A stretch of DNA of 64,000 nt from Prauserella_A sp040635515 (GCA_040635515.1 JBEYHY010000004.1:744001-808000); one strand, 5' to 3'. Positions 8,716 to 16,986 are shown, numbered from the stretch's first letter. The notes: generated by a model from the sequence alone, not told the origin. Made by a program: numbers and translations.

Positions 8716-9330
8716 TCACCCACTGAACCCACTGAGCTCACCGGCGGCGGCTTCGAAGCGGGCCCGGTAGGCTGCCACGGCCGGCAGGGACTCGAATCCG
8801 TACAGCACCGCCGACACCGGAACCCGGTCGCCGATCGCGGCCATCACTTCGGTCGCCGGCGCCGCGCCCATCCCGCCACACACCTCGATCCGGTCCGCGC
8901 CCTCGGCCACCAGCTTCTCGGCGGCCGAGGCCGCTTCGGCCGGCGAGGGCACCGCCACGACCGACACCCGGCCGGCTTCGTGCTCGAACACCCACCGGTC
9001 GGTGGCCGGGTCGGCGCCCGCCGCGGCGAACACCGTCGCGATGTTCCCCTCCGGCGCGGAGTACTCCACGCCGATCAGGCCGACCGGCACGGCGCCGTCG
9101 CCGGTCGCGGCCAGCACCTTCGCCGCCGCCTTCGGGCCGAGCCCGCCGTAGAGCTCGATGAGGTCGATCCCCTCACTCGCCAGCAACTCCGCCGCCACTG
9201 CGCCTGCCGCCTCGGCGGAGGGGACCGGCACGAGCGTGATGTGGGTCAACTCGTCCTCGCGGACGAGCCGCTGTGTTGTCGGGTTCGCCCCCGGTACCAG
9301 GTACATGAACAGGCCCCTGAGCAGTGCCAC
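8716..9330 (-). CDS. Tandem-duplicated DUF6506-like protein
   Basis: A 204-residue soluble protein made of two similar halves, about 12-98 and 105-195. Each half starts with a strand and a G-A-(D/N)-P turn (VPGANPTTQR, AAGADPATDR). Each then has THITLVPVPS or GRVSVVAVPS, a helix ending in GIDLIELYGGLG or GADRIEVCGGMG, and a strand of the VPVG/VPVS type. This fits the DUF6506 family, whose single members are about 100 residues, so this is probably a fused duplicate. Function is unknown. GTG start with GGAGGG upstream. It is divergent from a MarR regulator across a palindromic gap, so it is the likely target of that regulator. Confidence 0.6.
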   Translation of the reverse strand: MALLRGLFMYLVPGANPTTQRLVREDELTHITLVPVPSAEAAGAVAAELLASEGIDLIELYGGLGPKAAAKVLAATGDGAVPVGLIGVEYSAPEGNIATVFAAAGADPATDRWVFEHEAGRVSVVAVPSPAEAASAAEKLVAEGADRIEVCGGMGAAPATEVMAAIGDRVPVSAVLYGFESLPAVAAYRARFEAAAGELSGFSG

Positions 9331-9342
9331 GATCCCTCCAGA

Positions 9343-9375
9343 TAGCTTGGTGTTGAACTACTTTGCGCCAAGCTA
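9343..9375. promoter_or_regulatory. Inverted repeat between MarR and DUF6506 genes, probable MarR operator
   Basis: TAGCTTGG (9343-9350) and CCAAGCTA (9368-9375) are perfect 8-bp arms 17 bp apart, in the 55-bp gap between the divergent genes. The right arm overlaps TACACT (9374-9379), a likely -10 for the MarR gene, so binding would block that promoter and probably the opposite one. The location makes the neighbouring MarR protein the obvious candidate ligand; this is inference. Confidence 0.6.
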
Positions 9376-9385
9376 CACTAGTTCG

Positions 9386-9880
9386 GTGGACTCCGTGGAT
9401 CACATGGTCAGTGCCTGGCGGGCCCGCCATCCCGAGCTGGACACCAGCCCGCTTGAGGTGGTCGGCCGCCTGCTGCTGTGCGCTCATCACCTGGAGAACG
9501 CCCTGGTCGCCGCGCTCAAACCGCTGGGCCTCTCGTTCGGTGACTTCGATGTGCTCAACACGTTGCGGCGGGTCGGCGCGCCGTCGGGCACCAACCCGCG
9601 CGAGCTCGCCCGCAGTTCGCTGATCACTTCGGGCGCCATGACCGCCCGGCTCGACCGGCTGGCGAACGCCGGGCTCATCGAACGCGACCCCGACCCCACC
9701 GACCGGCGCGGTGTGCTCGTCCGGCTCACGGACGCCGGAACCCAGCTCGCCGACGAGGCGCTCACCGCCGTCCTCGTTGCCGACGAGCGGTTTCTCGATC
9801 CACTCGGCTCGGCCGACCGGGACCGGGCGGCCCGCCTGCTCGCGCGGCTGCTCGGGCCACACGACGACGCTACGGCGTGA
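9386..9880 (+). CDS. MarR-family transcriptional regulator
   Basis: A 164-residue winged-helix regulator that should act as a dimeric repressor. The wHTH spans about 60-115, with recognition helix SSLITSGAMTARLDRL and wing ERDPDPTDRRGVLVRLT. I start it at the GTG at 9386: the resulting VDSVDHMVSAW matches the MDxVDxxxxxW beginning common in this subgroup. TACACT at 9374-9379 places transcription start on that GTG, so it is probably leaderless. An ATG at 9404 is the alternative. It is divergent from the DUF6506 pair gene and most likely controls it and itself. The ligand is unknown. Confidence 0.9.
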   Translation: MDSVDHMVSAWRARHPELDTSPLEVVGRLLLCAHHLENALVAALKPLGLSFGDFDVLNTLRRVGAPSGTNPRELARSSLITSGAMTARLDRLANAGLIERDPDPTDRRGVLVRLTDAGTQLADEALTAVLVADERFLDPLGSADRDRAARLLARLLGPHDDATA

Positions 9881-10004
9881 CCATCAGCGGCGTTCCATCG
9901 TCCACATAGGACTATCTTGGTGAGTCATCCGTCGTGCGGGGATCGCGCGTGGTTCGCCTACGCTGCCGCTGACGGTTTCACCACTTGGCGGGAGAGGACG
10001 TGCC

Positions 10005-11627
10005 ATGCTGGATCTGCTGTTGCGGAACGTGCGAGTGCTGACCATGACCGGCGAACCCGGGTTCGCACACGCGGTCGGTGTTCTCGGTGGGCGCATCGTC
10101 GGGGTCGACGACGAGGTCGAAGGTCTTTCCGCGACCACGGTTTTCGATGGTGAAGGCGCAGTGCTCGCCCCGGGATTCTCCGACGTGCACAACCACATGG
10201 TCTGGTATGGGCTCTCGCTCGCCGAGATCGACCTTTCCGGATGCCGCAGTCACGACGAGGTCTACGACGCGGTGGCGCGCCGCGCGAGCGGCCTGCCCTC
10301 CGATGCCTGGGTCATCGGCTCCGGCTACGACGACTTCGTGCTCGGCGGGCACCCCGGCAGGGCCGAACTCGACAGGGCGGGTGGCGGACGGCCCGTCTGG
10401 CTCAAGCATCGGTCGGCGCACATGTGTGTGGCGAGCACCGCGATTCTCGCCGAGGCAGGCGTACTCGACGGTTCCGCGAAGGTGCCGGAGGGTGGCGTCG
10501 TCAGCAGGGACGAGGAGGGTGAGCCGACCGGTCTGCTCGCGGAACAGGCGCAGCAGCTGGTCGACACGCTGGTCAAGCCCTACCCCGTCGAGGAACTTGC
10601 CGATGCCATCGCACGGGCCGGCAAGGCGTACGTCGCGGAGGGGCTCACCCACGTGACCGAGGCCGGGATCGGCGGCGGCTGGATCGGGCACAGCCCCGCC
10701 GAGGCGGCCGCATATCAACTCGCCCGGCAACGCGGAGACCTTCCGCTGCGGGTGGAGTTGATGCCGGCGAGCGAGGTGCTGCATCCCCTGCACGGTAACG
10801 CTTTCGGGCTCGATCTCGGCCTGCGCACCGGATTCGGCGACGACTTCCTTCGCATCGGGCCGATGAAGATCTTCACCGACGGCGCACTCTCCAGCCGTAC
10901 CGCGGCCGTCAGCGAGCCGTTCCACGGGCATGGCGGGGTCGGGGTGCTCCAGGACGATCCCTTCGTCCTGCGGGATCGGATCGTCGCGGCGCACAAGGGC
11001 GGCTGGCGCGTCGCCGCGCACGCCATCGGTGACAGGGCGATCGACCTTGCGCTCGACGCGTTCGAAGAGGCTCAGCGGCAGGTTTCCCGCCCCGACGTCC
11101 GGCACCGCATCGAGCACGCCGCCATGGTGCGACCCGATCAGCTCTCCAGAATGGCCGAGCTGAACATCATCCCGGTTCCTCAGGCGCGTTTCCTCTACGA
11201 GATCGGCGACACGATGGCCGAGGCGGTCGGCGAGGAACGACTCCCTTGGCTGTACCGGCATCGGTCCTTTGTGGATGCCGGGATGAGGGTTCCCGGCAGT
11301 TCCGACCGGCCGTGTGTCTCGCGGGGAGCGCCACTGGCGAGCATGCGGTCCATGGTGGAGCGCACCAGTAAGGCCGGTGTCGTGCTCAGCCCCGGCGAAC
11401 GGGTCGACGCGACGGAAGCACTGCGCGCGTACACGACGCACGCGGCGTGGACCGCATGCCAGGAACACGAACGCGGCAGCATCCGGAAGGGTGCCTTCGC
11501 CGATTTCGTCTTGCTCGATGACGATCCGACGACGGTACCGAGTGCGGCTATCGACGAGATCGCGGTGCTGGCCACCTTCGTCGCCGGCCGCCCCGTGCAT
11601 GGCGCGGAGAAGATCAGGGGCGAGTAG
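10005..11627 (+). CDS. Amidohydrolase family 3 protein (YtcJ-like)
   Basis: A 540-residue metal-dependent hydrolase of the YtcJ-like branch of the amidohydrolase superfamily. After an N-terminal beta-sandwich (LLLRNVRVLTM...GGRIVGV) comes the metal motif DVHNHM. Later elements are KIFTDGALSSRTAA, a conserved VAAHAIGDRAIDLALDAFE, RHRIEHAAMV, and PGSSDRPC near the C-terminus, followed by the returning sandwich strand ADFVLLDDDP. Members hydrolyse amide bonds in small amides or N-acyl compounds; the substrate cannot be predicted here. No signal peptide, so cytoplasmic. It stands alone, with a terminator hairpin directly behind it. Confidence 0.88.
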   Translation: MLDLLLRNVRVLTMTGEPGFAHAVGVLGGRIVGVDDEVEGLSATTVFDGEGAVLAPGFSDVHNHMVWYGLSLAEIDLSGCRSHDEVYDAVARRASGLPSDAWVIGSGYDDFVLGGHPGRAELDRAGGGRPVWLKHRSAHMCVASTAILAEAGVLDGSAKVPEGGVVSRDEEGEPTGLLAEQAQQLVDTLVKPYPVEELADAIARAGKAYVAEGLTHVTEAGIGGGWIGHSPAEAAAYQLARQRGDLPLRVELMPASEVLHPLHGNAFGLDLGLRTGFGDDFLRIGPMKIFTDGALSSRTAAVSEPFHGHGGVGVLQDDPFVLRDRIVAAHKGGWRVAAHAIGDRAIDLALDAFEEAQRQVSRPDVRHRIEHAAMVRPDQLSRMAELNIIPVPQARFLYEIGDTMAEAVGEERLPWLYRHRSFVDAGMRVPGSSDRPCVSRGAPLASMRSMVERTSKAGVVLSPGERVDATEALRAYTTHAAWTACQEHERGSIRKGAFADFVLLDDDPTTVPSAAIDEIAVLATFVAGRPVHGAEKIRGE

Positions 11628-11634
11628 GGCGGGG

Positions 11635-11665
11635 CCCCGCGGCGGCTCGGGTTGCCGTCGCGGGG
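11635..11665. terminator. Bidirectional terminator hairpin between convergent genes
   Basis: The arms CCCCGCGGCGG (11635-11645) and CCGTCGCGGGG (11655-11665) pair over 11 bp with one G-T wobble around a 9-base loop. The hairpin fills the 38-bp space between the two convergent stop codons and can end transcripts from both sides. Confidence 0.75.
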
Positions 11666-12838
11666 TCAACCCCTCGGTGTCGCGAAGCGGAGGAAGCCGA
11701 TGGTTTCCGAGGAATTGGCCGCTCCGGTCTCGTAGAGCAGCCCGATGGTTCCCCGCTCGATCTCCACGAGATCGGAGTAGGCGGCTTGAGCGTCCGACAC
11801 GGTGAATGCCTGCCGCCAGTTTCTTCCGCTGTCCGTACTGATCCGGACGCTCATCGCCCTCCGCGAATCCGGATTGGACGGTCCGGAGAACAGCAGTGTC
11901 CCCGGGTGACTGGTTTGCAGAACACTGCCCTGGACTCGCGGCCCGATTATCGTCGGTTGTTCGCGATATGGCGCGACAAGTGTGGCTCCGCCGTCCTTGC
12001 TGTAGGCGTCGACGCGTTCGCCCGGTGAACTACCGTGGTCACGGCTGTTGAAGTACAGCGTGCCATCGGGGAGTTCGGCAACCGTCGTCTCGTTCGCCGC
12101 GATGAAGCCGTCGTTGCGGTCATCGACGAATCCGATTCGCCAGCTTCGGCCGTCATCGTCGCTCAGCAGGCAGTGTCCGCCGTAGTATTTCTGTTCCGTA
12201 CCGATGTCGGGCGAACCGGCGGGCGGAGCGCTCGAATGGTTGGCGGGAACCACGATCCGGCCCGCGTGCTCGCCCCTGCGCAGGACGATCGCGTGGCAAG
12301 GCCCCGTGGCGTACCAGCGCCAGTTGGCCGCTTTGGCGTCATCGGTGATCTCCATGGCCTCGGTGAAGGTGAGTCCGTCATCGAAACTGTGCTGTACGAA
12401 CACTCTCCTGCTGTCCTCATCGGACACGTCTCCCGACATGATGTCCTCTTCGGACACCCTGCCGTTGCGTGTGGTGACCAGCACGATGGTGCCGTCCCCG
12501 AGTACGACGGGGCTCGGGTTTCCGGCTGTCGCGTCGCCGTTGCGGGAAACCACGGCAAGCGGTCCCCATGTTCTGCCGCCATCCGCCGAACGGCGCAGTA
12601 CGACTTCGATGGCACCGGAATCGCCCGCCGATTCGAGCCTGCCCTCCGCGAAGGCGAGCAGGTGCCCTGTCCTTGTGCGGACGAGAGCGGGGATCCGGAA
12701 GGTGTGGTAGCCCTCGGTTCCCGAGCGGTAGGGGATCGACGCGGCACGGTTCGCCGCGCTCGCCGGTGCTGCGACGGCGAGCCCCGCGGCGGTTGCCGCG
12801 GCGAGCGAGAGAACGGTGCGTCGGGACATGGCGGACAT
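11666..12838 (-). CDS. Secreted exo-alpha-sialidase (neuraminidase, BNR repeats)
   Basis: A 390-residue six-bladed propeller glycosidase that should release terminal sialic acids outside the cell. It has a Tat-type signal (SRRTVLSLAAATAAGLAVA, then APASA cleavage). The sialidase signature FRIPALV follows at about residue 48. Several Asp-box motifs are visible: SADGGRTWG, SDDDGRSWR, STDSGRNWR, and a degenerate SFDDGLTF. The frame opens at 12868, but the ATG at 12838 has AAGGAGG eight bases upstream. A perfect 16-bp palindrome lies 33 bp before the start. No sialic-acid uptake or catabolism genes are next to it, so the substrate could also be a related sugar such as Kdn. Confidence 0.88.
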   Translation of the reverse strand: MSAMSRRTVLSLAAATAAGLAVAAPASAANRAASIPYRSGTEGYHTFRIPALVRTRTGHLLAFAEGRLESAGDSGAIEVVLRRSADGGRTWGPLAVVSRNGDATAGNPSPVVLGDGTIVLVTTRNGRVSEEDIMSGDVSDEDSRRVFVQHSFDDGLTFTEAMEITDDAKAANWRWYATGPCHAIVLRRGEHAGRIVVPANHSSAPPAGSPDIGTEQKYYGGHCLLSDDDGRSWRIGFVDDRNDGFIAANETTVAELPDGTLYFNSRDHGSSPGERVDAYSKDGGATLVAPYREQPTIIGPRVQGSVLQTSHPGTLLFSGPSNPDSRRAMSVRISTDSGRNWRQAFTVSDAQAAYSDLVEIERGTIGLLYETGAANSSETIGFLRFATPRG

Positions 12839-12870
12839 CGCTCCAGCCTCCTTGCTGAACGTCGCCAAGA

Positions 12871-12886
12871 CATAGGACGTCCTATG
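12871..12886. promoter_or_regulatory. Perfect 16-bp palindrome upstream of the sialidase gene
   Basis: CATAGGAC-GTCCTATG is a perfect dyad 33 bp upstream of the sialidase ATG. The half-site CATAGGAC recurs once at 9904-9911, about 100 bp upstream of the amidohydrolase start. The size and symmetry suit a dimeric repressor (GntR or LacI type), but no such gene is adjacent. Confidence 0.55.
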
Positions 12887-12990
12887 GGACGGTAGGGGCT
12901 GGGCAGGCGGCGGTCAAGATCAGGATCGGTGAGCGATGAATTTTCGGCACGAAGCCGGTCGGACTCACAGGACGGCAGGCTGGAGGCTAC

Positions 12991-13521
12991 GTGGTGCGGG
13001 TACTCGGGCAGGCCGTCGACTACCTGCTGGGTGGGCTCCGATGCGCTCGCGGCGCCGCGCTGTCGTTGCCGACGCCGTGTGCGGGCTGGGATCTGCGCAC
13101 GCTGCTTGCCCACGTCGATGATTCGCTCGGCGCACTGGCCGAGGCGGCCGGGACGGGCCGGGTCACGCTCGAAGCCGTGCCGGGCTGCGGCCACGTCGAT
13201 GACCTGGGCGAGCGGGCCCGTGCGCTGCCCGCGGCGTGGGCAGGCGTCTCGACGGTCACGATCGGTGGTGTGCCCGTCGAACCGGACCTCGTAATCGCGG
13301 CCGGTGCGATCGAACTGGCCGTACACGGCTGGGACGTCGCGGCGGCGTGCGGTGCGCGACGACCGATACCCGACGAACTGGCCCTCGCGTTGTGGCGGGT
13401 GGCTCCGGCGCTGGTCACCGAGGCTGATCGGCCATGGCGATTCGCCGAACCGGTACCGGTGTCAGAGGGTTCCGGTGCCGGCGATCGGCTGCTCGCCTTT
13501 CTCGGCCGCGTTCCCCGGTGA
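12991..13521 (+). CDS. Maleylpyruvate isomerase N-terminal/TIGR03086-like protein (DinB fold)
   Basis: A 176-residue four-helix DinB-like protein of the mycothiol-dependent maleylpyruvate isomerase group. Typical features are PTPCAGWDLRTLLAHV near residue 28, whose terminal His is a metal ligand, and AIELAVHGWDVAAACG near 112. Members are mycothiol S-transferases or metal-binding proteins of unknown substrate. The GTG start has GGAGG upstream. Its last 60 bp overlap the 3' end of the convergent sigma factor gene. Confidence 0.75.
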   Translation: MVRVLGQAVDYLLGGLRCARGAALSLPTPCAGWDLRTLLAHVDDSLGALAEAAGTGRVTLEAVPGCGHVDDLGERARALPAAWAGVSTVTIGGVPVEPDLVIAAGAIELAVHGWDVAAACGARRPIPDELALALWRVAPALVTEADRPWRFAEPVPVSEGSGAGDRLLAFLGRVPR

Positions 13522-14496
13522 GTGAGCGGGTTGGGTCAGGGGCAGTTCGAACATGCCGAACACGGCGGTGTCCATGAAGTTCGCGACCTGGCTGATGCCG
13601 TCGGTGGTGACCGTGAGGACCTGGACCGCGAAGGCGGCGTAGTCGCCGGTCTGCTCGTCCAGCAGGTACATCGCGAAGGCCGGCTGGCCGTTCGCGCGGA
13701 GGGGAAGCATGAGGACGTTGCCCGGCCGGGCCGGGCAACGTTCGACCAGATGGTGTGCGACGTCGACCGTGCCCTGGTACCACGACGCGTACGGCGGCAT
13801 TTCCCACACGATGTCCGTGGTGAAGAGGGAGATCAGTTCGGTTACGTCTTTGCGCTCGAACGCGGAAACGTAGCGATCGAGCAGTTCGCGCTGCTGTGCC
13901 CCGTCCGGCTCGGCGACGGCGTCGAGGTGAGGCGCGACCTCGGCGAGCTGTGCCCTTGCGCGCTGCAGGGAGCTGTTGACGGCGGCCGTCGAGATACCGA
14001 CGGCGTCGGCGACCTCGGCGGCGCGCCATTTCAGCACGTCGCGGAGGATCAATACGGCGCGTTGCCGTTCGGGCAGGTGTTGCAGCGCGGCGACGAAAGC
14101 CAGTCGGACGCTTTCTTTTTCGGTGACGATGGCGGCGGGGTCGTCCTCCGCCGCCTGCGGGTCGGGCAGCGGTTCCAGCCAGCGGATGTCGTGCCGCTCC
14201 GCGAGGTCGGCGCTCGGGTCGGAACTGCCGTTGCCGAGGCCGCTGGGCATGGGGCGGCGCTTGCGGTTTTCCAGTGCGGTGAGGCAGGTGGTCGTGGCGA
14301 TGCGGTGGAGCCAGGTGCGCAACGACGACCTGCCCTCGAAGCGGTCGTAGGCGCGCCACGCGCGGAGGTAGGTCTCCTGCACGAGGTCTTCGGCGTCGTG
14401 AGCGGAACCGAGCATGCGGTAACAGTGTGCGAGCAACTCCCGCCGGAACGGATCCGCCTGGCGCAGAAACTCCTGGTCAGCGGTGGTGTTGGTCAT
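13462..14496 (-). CDS. ECF RNA polymerase sigma factor with SnoaL-like C-terminal domain (SigG/SigX5 type)
   Basis: An alternative sigma factor of about 344 residues. Region 2 (DPFRRELLAHCYRMLGSAHDAEDLVQETYLRAW) and region 4 (LPERQRAVLILRDVLKWRAAEVADAVGIS) are clear. After about residue 210 comes an NTF2/SnoaL fold (LLDRYVSAFERKDVTELISLF), as in the TIGR02960/SigG group, where the extra domain is thought to regulate sigma activity in cis in place of an anti-sigma factor. No anti-sigma gene is adjacent, which agrees. The frame opens at 14544; the ATG at 14496 behind GAGGGA begins MTNTTADQEF and is my choice. Its 3' end overlaps the convergent DinB-fold gene by 60 bp. Confidence 0.88.
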   Translation of the reverse strand: MTNTTADQEFLRQADPFRRELLAHCYRMLGSAHDAEDLVQETYLRAWRAYDRFEGRSSLRTWLHRIATTTCLTALENRKRRPMPSGLGNGSSDPSADLAERHDIRWLEPLPDPQAAEDDPAAIVTEKESVRLAFVAALQHLPERQRAVLILRDVLKWRAAEVADAVGISTAAVNSSLQRARAQLAEVAPHLDAVAEPDGAQQRELLDRYVSAFERKDVTELISLFTTDIVWEMPPYASWYQGTVDVAHHLVERCPARPGNVLMLPLRANGQPAFAMYLLDEQTGDYAAFAVQVLTVTTDGISQVANFMDTAVFGMFELPLTQPAHSPGNAAEKGEQPIAGTGTL

Positions 14497-14588
14497 GATG
14501 CTGTCCCTCTCGCTACCTGTGGTTTCCATCTTGACAGAACCCACCGACGAAACCCGGAATCCGCCGGGGCCGGGGCCCGCCGTTCATG

Positions 14589-14687
14589 CGCGAGTCCCCC
14601 ACTCAGGACGCCGAGATCTGCGCTCAGGACGCCGAGATCTGCACTCAGGCGCGCGAGATCCGCGTTCGGGACGGCGAGATCCGCATT
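14589..14687 (-). repeat. 21-bp tandem repeat array, minus orientation
   Basis: About four to five imperfect units of 21 bp, each carrying CGAGATC(T/C)GC, the reverse complement of the core found elsewhere as GCGGATCTCG. Two units in the middle are nearly identical, reading CTCAGGACGCCGAGATCTGC. The array lies just upstream of the sigma factor gene, in the 553-bp gap 14497-15049. It faces the second array at 14920-15045. Confidence 0.85.
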
Positions 14688-14919
14688 GACCGGTGTCGCT
14701 CAAGAAACACGAGATCCCGAACGGCGAAACCGACACAGTAAGCAATGGTCCAATCACGTACCGTGCCAGGAGTGGGCGGCGTCTGGCGGGTACTCGCCGG
14801 ACGCGTGGCACCTGGACGGGTTCGGCATGTGGATGGATGCAGAGCCGCGACACCCGCTGGAGTGCTTCGACGCCTCTCGTGATCCGCTCTGAACGGCACC
14901 CACCGGCGGCATCGTGTGT
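14688..14919. other. Spacer between two inverted repeat arrays, no confident gene
   Basis: This 230-bp stretch separates oppositely oriented arrays. A plus-strand frame ending at the TGA at 14890-14892 encodes a Trp-rich tail (WHLDGFGMWMDAEP), but it has no start codon with a ribosome site and its upstream part runs through the repeats. I see no supported gene; a decayed gene fragment is possible. Confidence 0.35.
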
Positions 14920-15045
14920 GCCTGAGCGCGCAACTCGGGCACCTGGGTGCGGATCTCGCCGTCCTGGGTGCGGATCTCGCCGTCCTGGGTGCGGATCTCG
15001 CCGTCCCGAACGCGAAACTCGCGCACGAATGCGGGACTCGCGCGG
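14920..15045 (+). repeat. 21-bp tandem repeat array, plus orientation
   Basis: Three consecutive near-identical 21-bp units of the form GGTGCGGATCTCGCCGTCCTG (shown to 20: GGTGCGGATCTCGCCGTCCT plus G) begin near 14945. Degenerate units with AACTCG or GACTCG in place of ATCTCG lie on both sides. The array ends at the 3' end of the membrane protein gene that stops at 15050. Confidence 0.9.
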
Positions 15046-15049
15046 TCGG

Positions 15050-15661
15050 CTACAGGGGCGGGATGAACTCCACTCGCCAGCTCCCGTCGACGTGCCCGAT
15101 GGCGAGCCGGTACGAAAACGGCACCCGCGAGCCCTGAGGCGCAAGGGCTTGCCCGGTTCCCGCCTCTGAACCGGAATCAGGGCTCCCTCCCGGAGGAGCC
15201 GCCGCGTCCCCGGTGCGAAATACCCCGTTCGCGCCCACCGGACCGGCAGAGGGGGGAATCAGCGTGGTCGCGGCCGGCGAGCTCACTCCACCCGATGAGC
15301 CGCCGGTGCGGACCCCCTCTCCGCCATGCCCAAGGCTGGGCGCGTCGCGTTCGCCTCGGATTTCGGCCACTTGCGGCGTCCTCGGGTCGGGCAGCAGGGT
15401 GACGGTGATCGCCGACGCGTTCACGTCGTCGAGCCTGGCCAGGTACGCCTTGGCGAATTCGTCGCCCTCGGCGGCGGGGTAGCCGAGAACCTCGGCGAGC
15501 GCGCCCGCGTCCCGGTCGTTCAAGGCCGTTGCCAGTTGGCGCTGGAGCTGCCGCGGCGAATCCACGCCGATCTCCGGCTGGCGTGCGATGAGTACGGTGA
15601 CGACGGCCAGCCACACCACGACTATCGCGACGACCGCGAGGACGAATCGGTGGCGAAGCAT
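15050..15661 (-). CDS. Single-span membrane protein, unknown function
   Basis: About 203 residues, not recognised. Residues about 8-28 are one hydrophobic segment (VLAVVAIVVVWLAVVTVLIA) after a short basic N-terminus, so the rest should lie outside the membrane. The outer part has an acidic helical region (QLATALNDRDAGALAEVLGYP), then a Gly/Ser/Pro-rich low-complexity linker of about 60 residues, and ends in a short strand pair (FSYRLAIGHVDGSWRVEFIPPL). GTG at 15670 is an alternative start; I prefer ATG 15661, which lies about 10 bp after a GATACT box and lacks a ribosome site, suggesting a leaderless mRNA. A repeat array lies immediately behind the stop. Confidence 0.65.
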   Translation of the reverse strand: MLRHRFVLAVVAIVVVWLAVVTVLIARQPEIGVDSPRQLQRQLATALNDRDAGALAEVLGYPAAEGDEFAKAYLARLDDVNASAITVTLLPDPRTPQVAEIRGERDAPSLGHGGEGVRTGGSSGGVSSPAATTLIPPSAGPVGANGVFRTGDAAAPPGGSPDSGSEAGTGQALAPQGSRVPFSYRLAIGHVDGSWRVEFIPPL

Positions 15662-15864
15662 GGTCGACACAGTATCTTGCGGCCGGTGTGGCAGTCGGCC
15701 ACAACCGTCGTGCGGTGGATTTCGGGTTCGCCAATGAAGGGCAAGTTGTTGACGGTCGTTGGGAGAATAGCTAGCTTCAAGCGAGAAGGAAGGGGGACTC
15801 CGGTTCGTCGGCGTCCGCCTCTCCTCTGATCCAAACTGCCTATTTAGGACTGTCTACTGTGCAT

Positions 15865-16740
15865 TCAGGCCGAGCGTTGGCCGCGAGGGCGTTTCTCTGG
15901 TTCTGGTCTGGGCAACGGAAGTCGATCGACAATCCGGCCGACCTCCCGGCCCGCGGCGGGCGCGAAAAGCGATCGCATGCGCAGGAACACATGCTCCGCC
16001 CGCACGGCGGGCCAGTCCGCCGGCAAGTGTTCGAGGGGTAGCCCGGGGTCGGTACGTAGCAACAAGGTCCACTCGGTATGCATGCGTAGTTGCCATGCCA
16101 ATACGTCCTCATCGGACGGAATCGGATCGGCGATATCCCATCGAGCCAGAAAGCCTCTGTAGCCTGTGGACAGTTCGGCCAGATCCCATGTTTCCGCGAT
16201 CATTTCGTGGATATCCGTGGGGTGCAATGTGGTAGCCCGGAATGCGTTGACGTGTTCGGCGACGTCAAGGCCGTCGAGTAGCCGGTCGACGTCGATGGGT
16301 CTCGGAGTGATCCACAATCCGTTCCGGAGTGGACCGAAACCGGCCCACGCGAGCCGCGAACGCAACAGGTGGCGATCGGCTCGCCTGGTTTCCGGCAGCG
16401 AGAAACCGAGTACTGTCCAGTGCCCGTCCCAATCGCGGTTGACGGCGTTCTTGACGCGTTCGGCCCCTTCCTTGAGTACGTCCACCGTGTGCTCTGTCGG
16501 TGAGAGGTAGACTCTTTTACCTTCTCTGTGTCGTTCGAGCAGGCCACGCCTTGTCATCCGGGAGAAGGTCGAGCGCGCCGCGTGCTCGCCGACCCCTACC
16601 CGGGCGAGTACGTCGATAAGGCTGCCGGAGTAGACGGCTTCCGTCCGGCCGAGAAAGTGTGCGGCGAAGAAGTTGAGCAACAGCGCCTGAGGTCGCTGCC
16701 ATGTTGCGCCGGCAGGTCCCGCTTCGTCGTCGGCGTGCAT
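15865..16740 (-). CDS. PaaX-family transcriptional regulator
   Basis: A 291-residue regulator of the PaaX family, whose archetype represses phenylacetate genes and responds to phenylacetyl-CoA. The N-terminal winged helix (PQALLLNFFAAHFLG, ARVGVGEHAARSTFSRMTRRGLL) is followed by the central PaaX domain (WTVLGFSLPETRRADRHLLRSRLAWAGFG) and the C-terminal domain ending LPADWPAVRAEHVF. The ATG at 16740 stands behind GGGGAGG; the frame is open to 16767. The phenylacetate genes of this window are 15 kb away and have their own TetR regulator, so this protein may control other aromatic or acyl-CoA genes. Confidence 0.85.
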   Translation of the reverse strand: MHADDEAGPAGATWQRPQALLLNFFAAHFLGRTEAVYSGSLIDVLARVGVGEHAARSTFSRMTRRGLLERHREGKRVYLSPTEHTVDVLKEGAERVKNAVNRDWDGHWTVLGFSLPETRRADRHLLRSRLAWAGFGPLRNGLWITPRPIDVDRLLDGLDVAEHVNAFRATTLHPTDIHEMIAETWDLAELSTGYRGFLARWDIADPIPSDEDVLAWQLRMHTEWTLLLRTDPGLPLEHLPADWPAVRAEHVFLRMRSLFAPAAGREVGRIVDRLPLPRPEPEKRPRGQRSA

Positions 16741-16986
16741 CCGTCCTCCCCAGCCGATGTGCTTCACCCGTGACTTTCAATCGTAGGACAGACGCCGGGA
16801 AGACAGGTCGCCGGTACGAGGTCGCGGAGCCCAAAAGTTGGTCATCATTGTGACGACCGTTGGGCTGATGCGCGGGTGGCGGCGGCTGGGTGAGGTGAAG
16901 GGAGGCCCGCAGGAGGAGGCCGAGGATCTTGTTCAGGTCATGGTGTGGCGATTCCGTTGGTGCCGTTTTTGCGTGGATTTGTCGCC

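Noticed and set aside
9978..11669. A 563-codon minus-strand open frame opposite the amidohydrolase gene
   Set aside because: The plus-strand frame has clear amidohydrolase motifs throughout; the antisense product is Arg/Gly-rich without a domain, typical of shadow frames in high-GC DNA.
14758..14892. A small plus-strand gene ending DAWHLDGFGMWMDAEP-
   Set aside because: No start codon with a ribosome site is available; the frame upstream passes through the repeat array.
14589..15045. CRISPR array
   Set aside because: Repeat period is 21 bp with at most a few variable bases between cores. There are no spacers of 28-40 bp and no cas genes.
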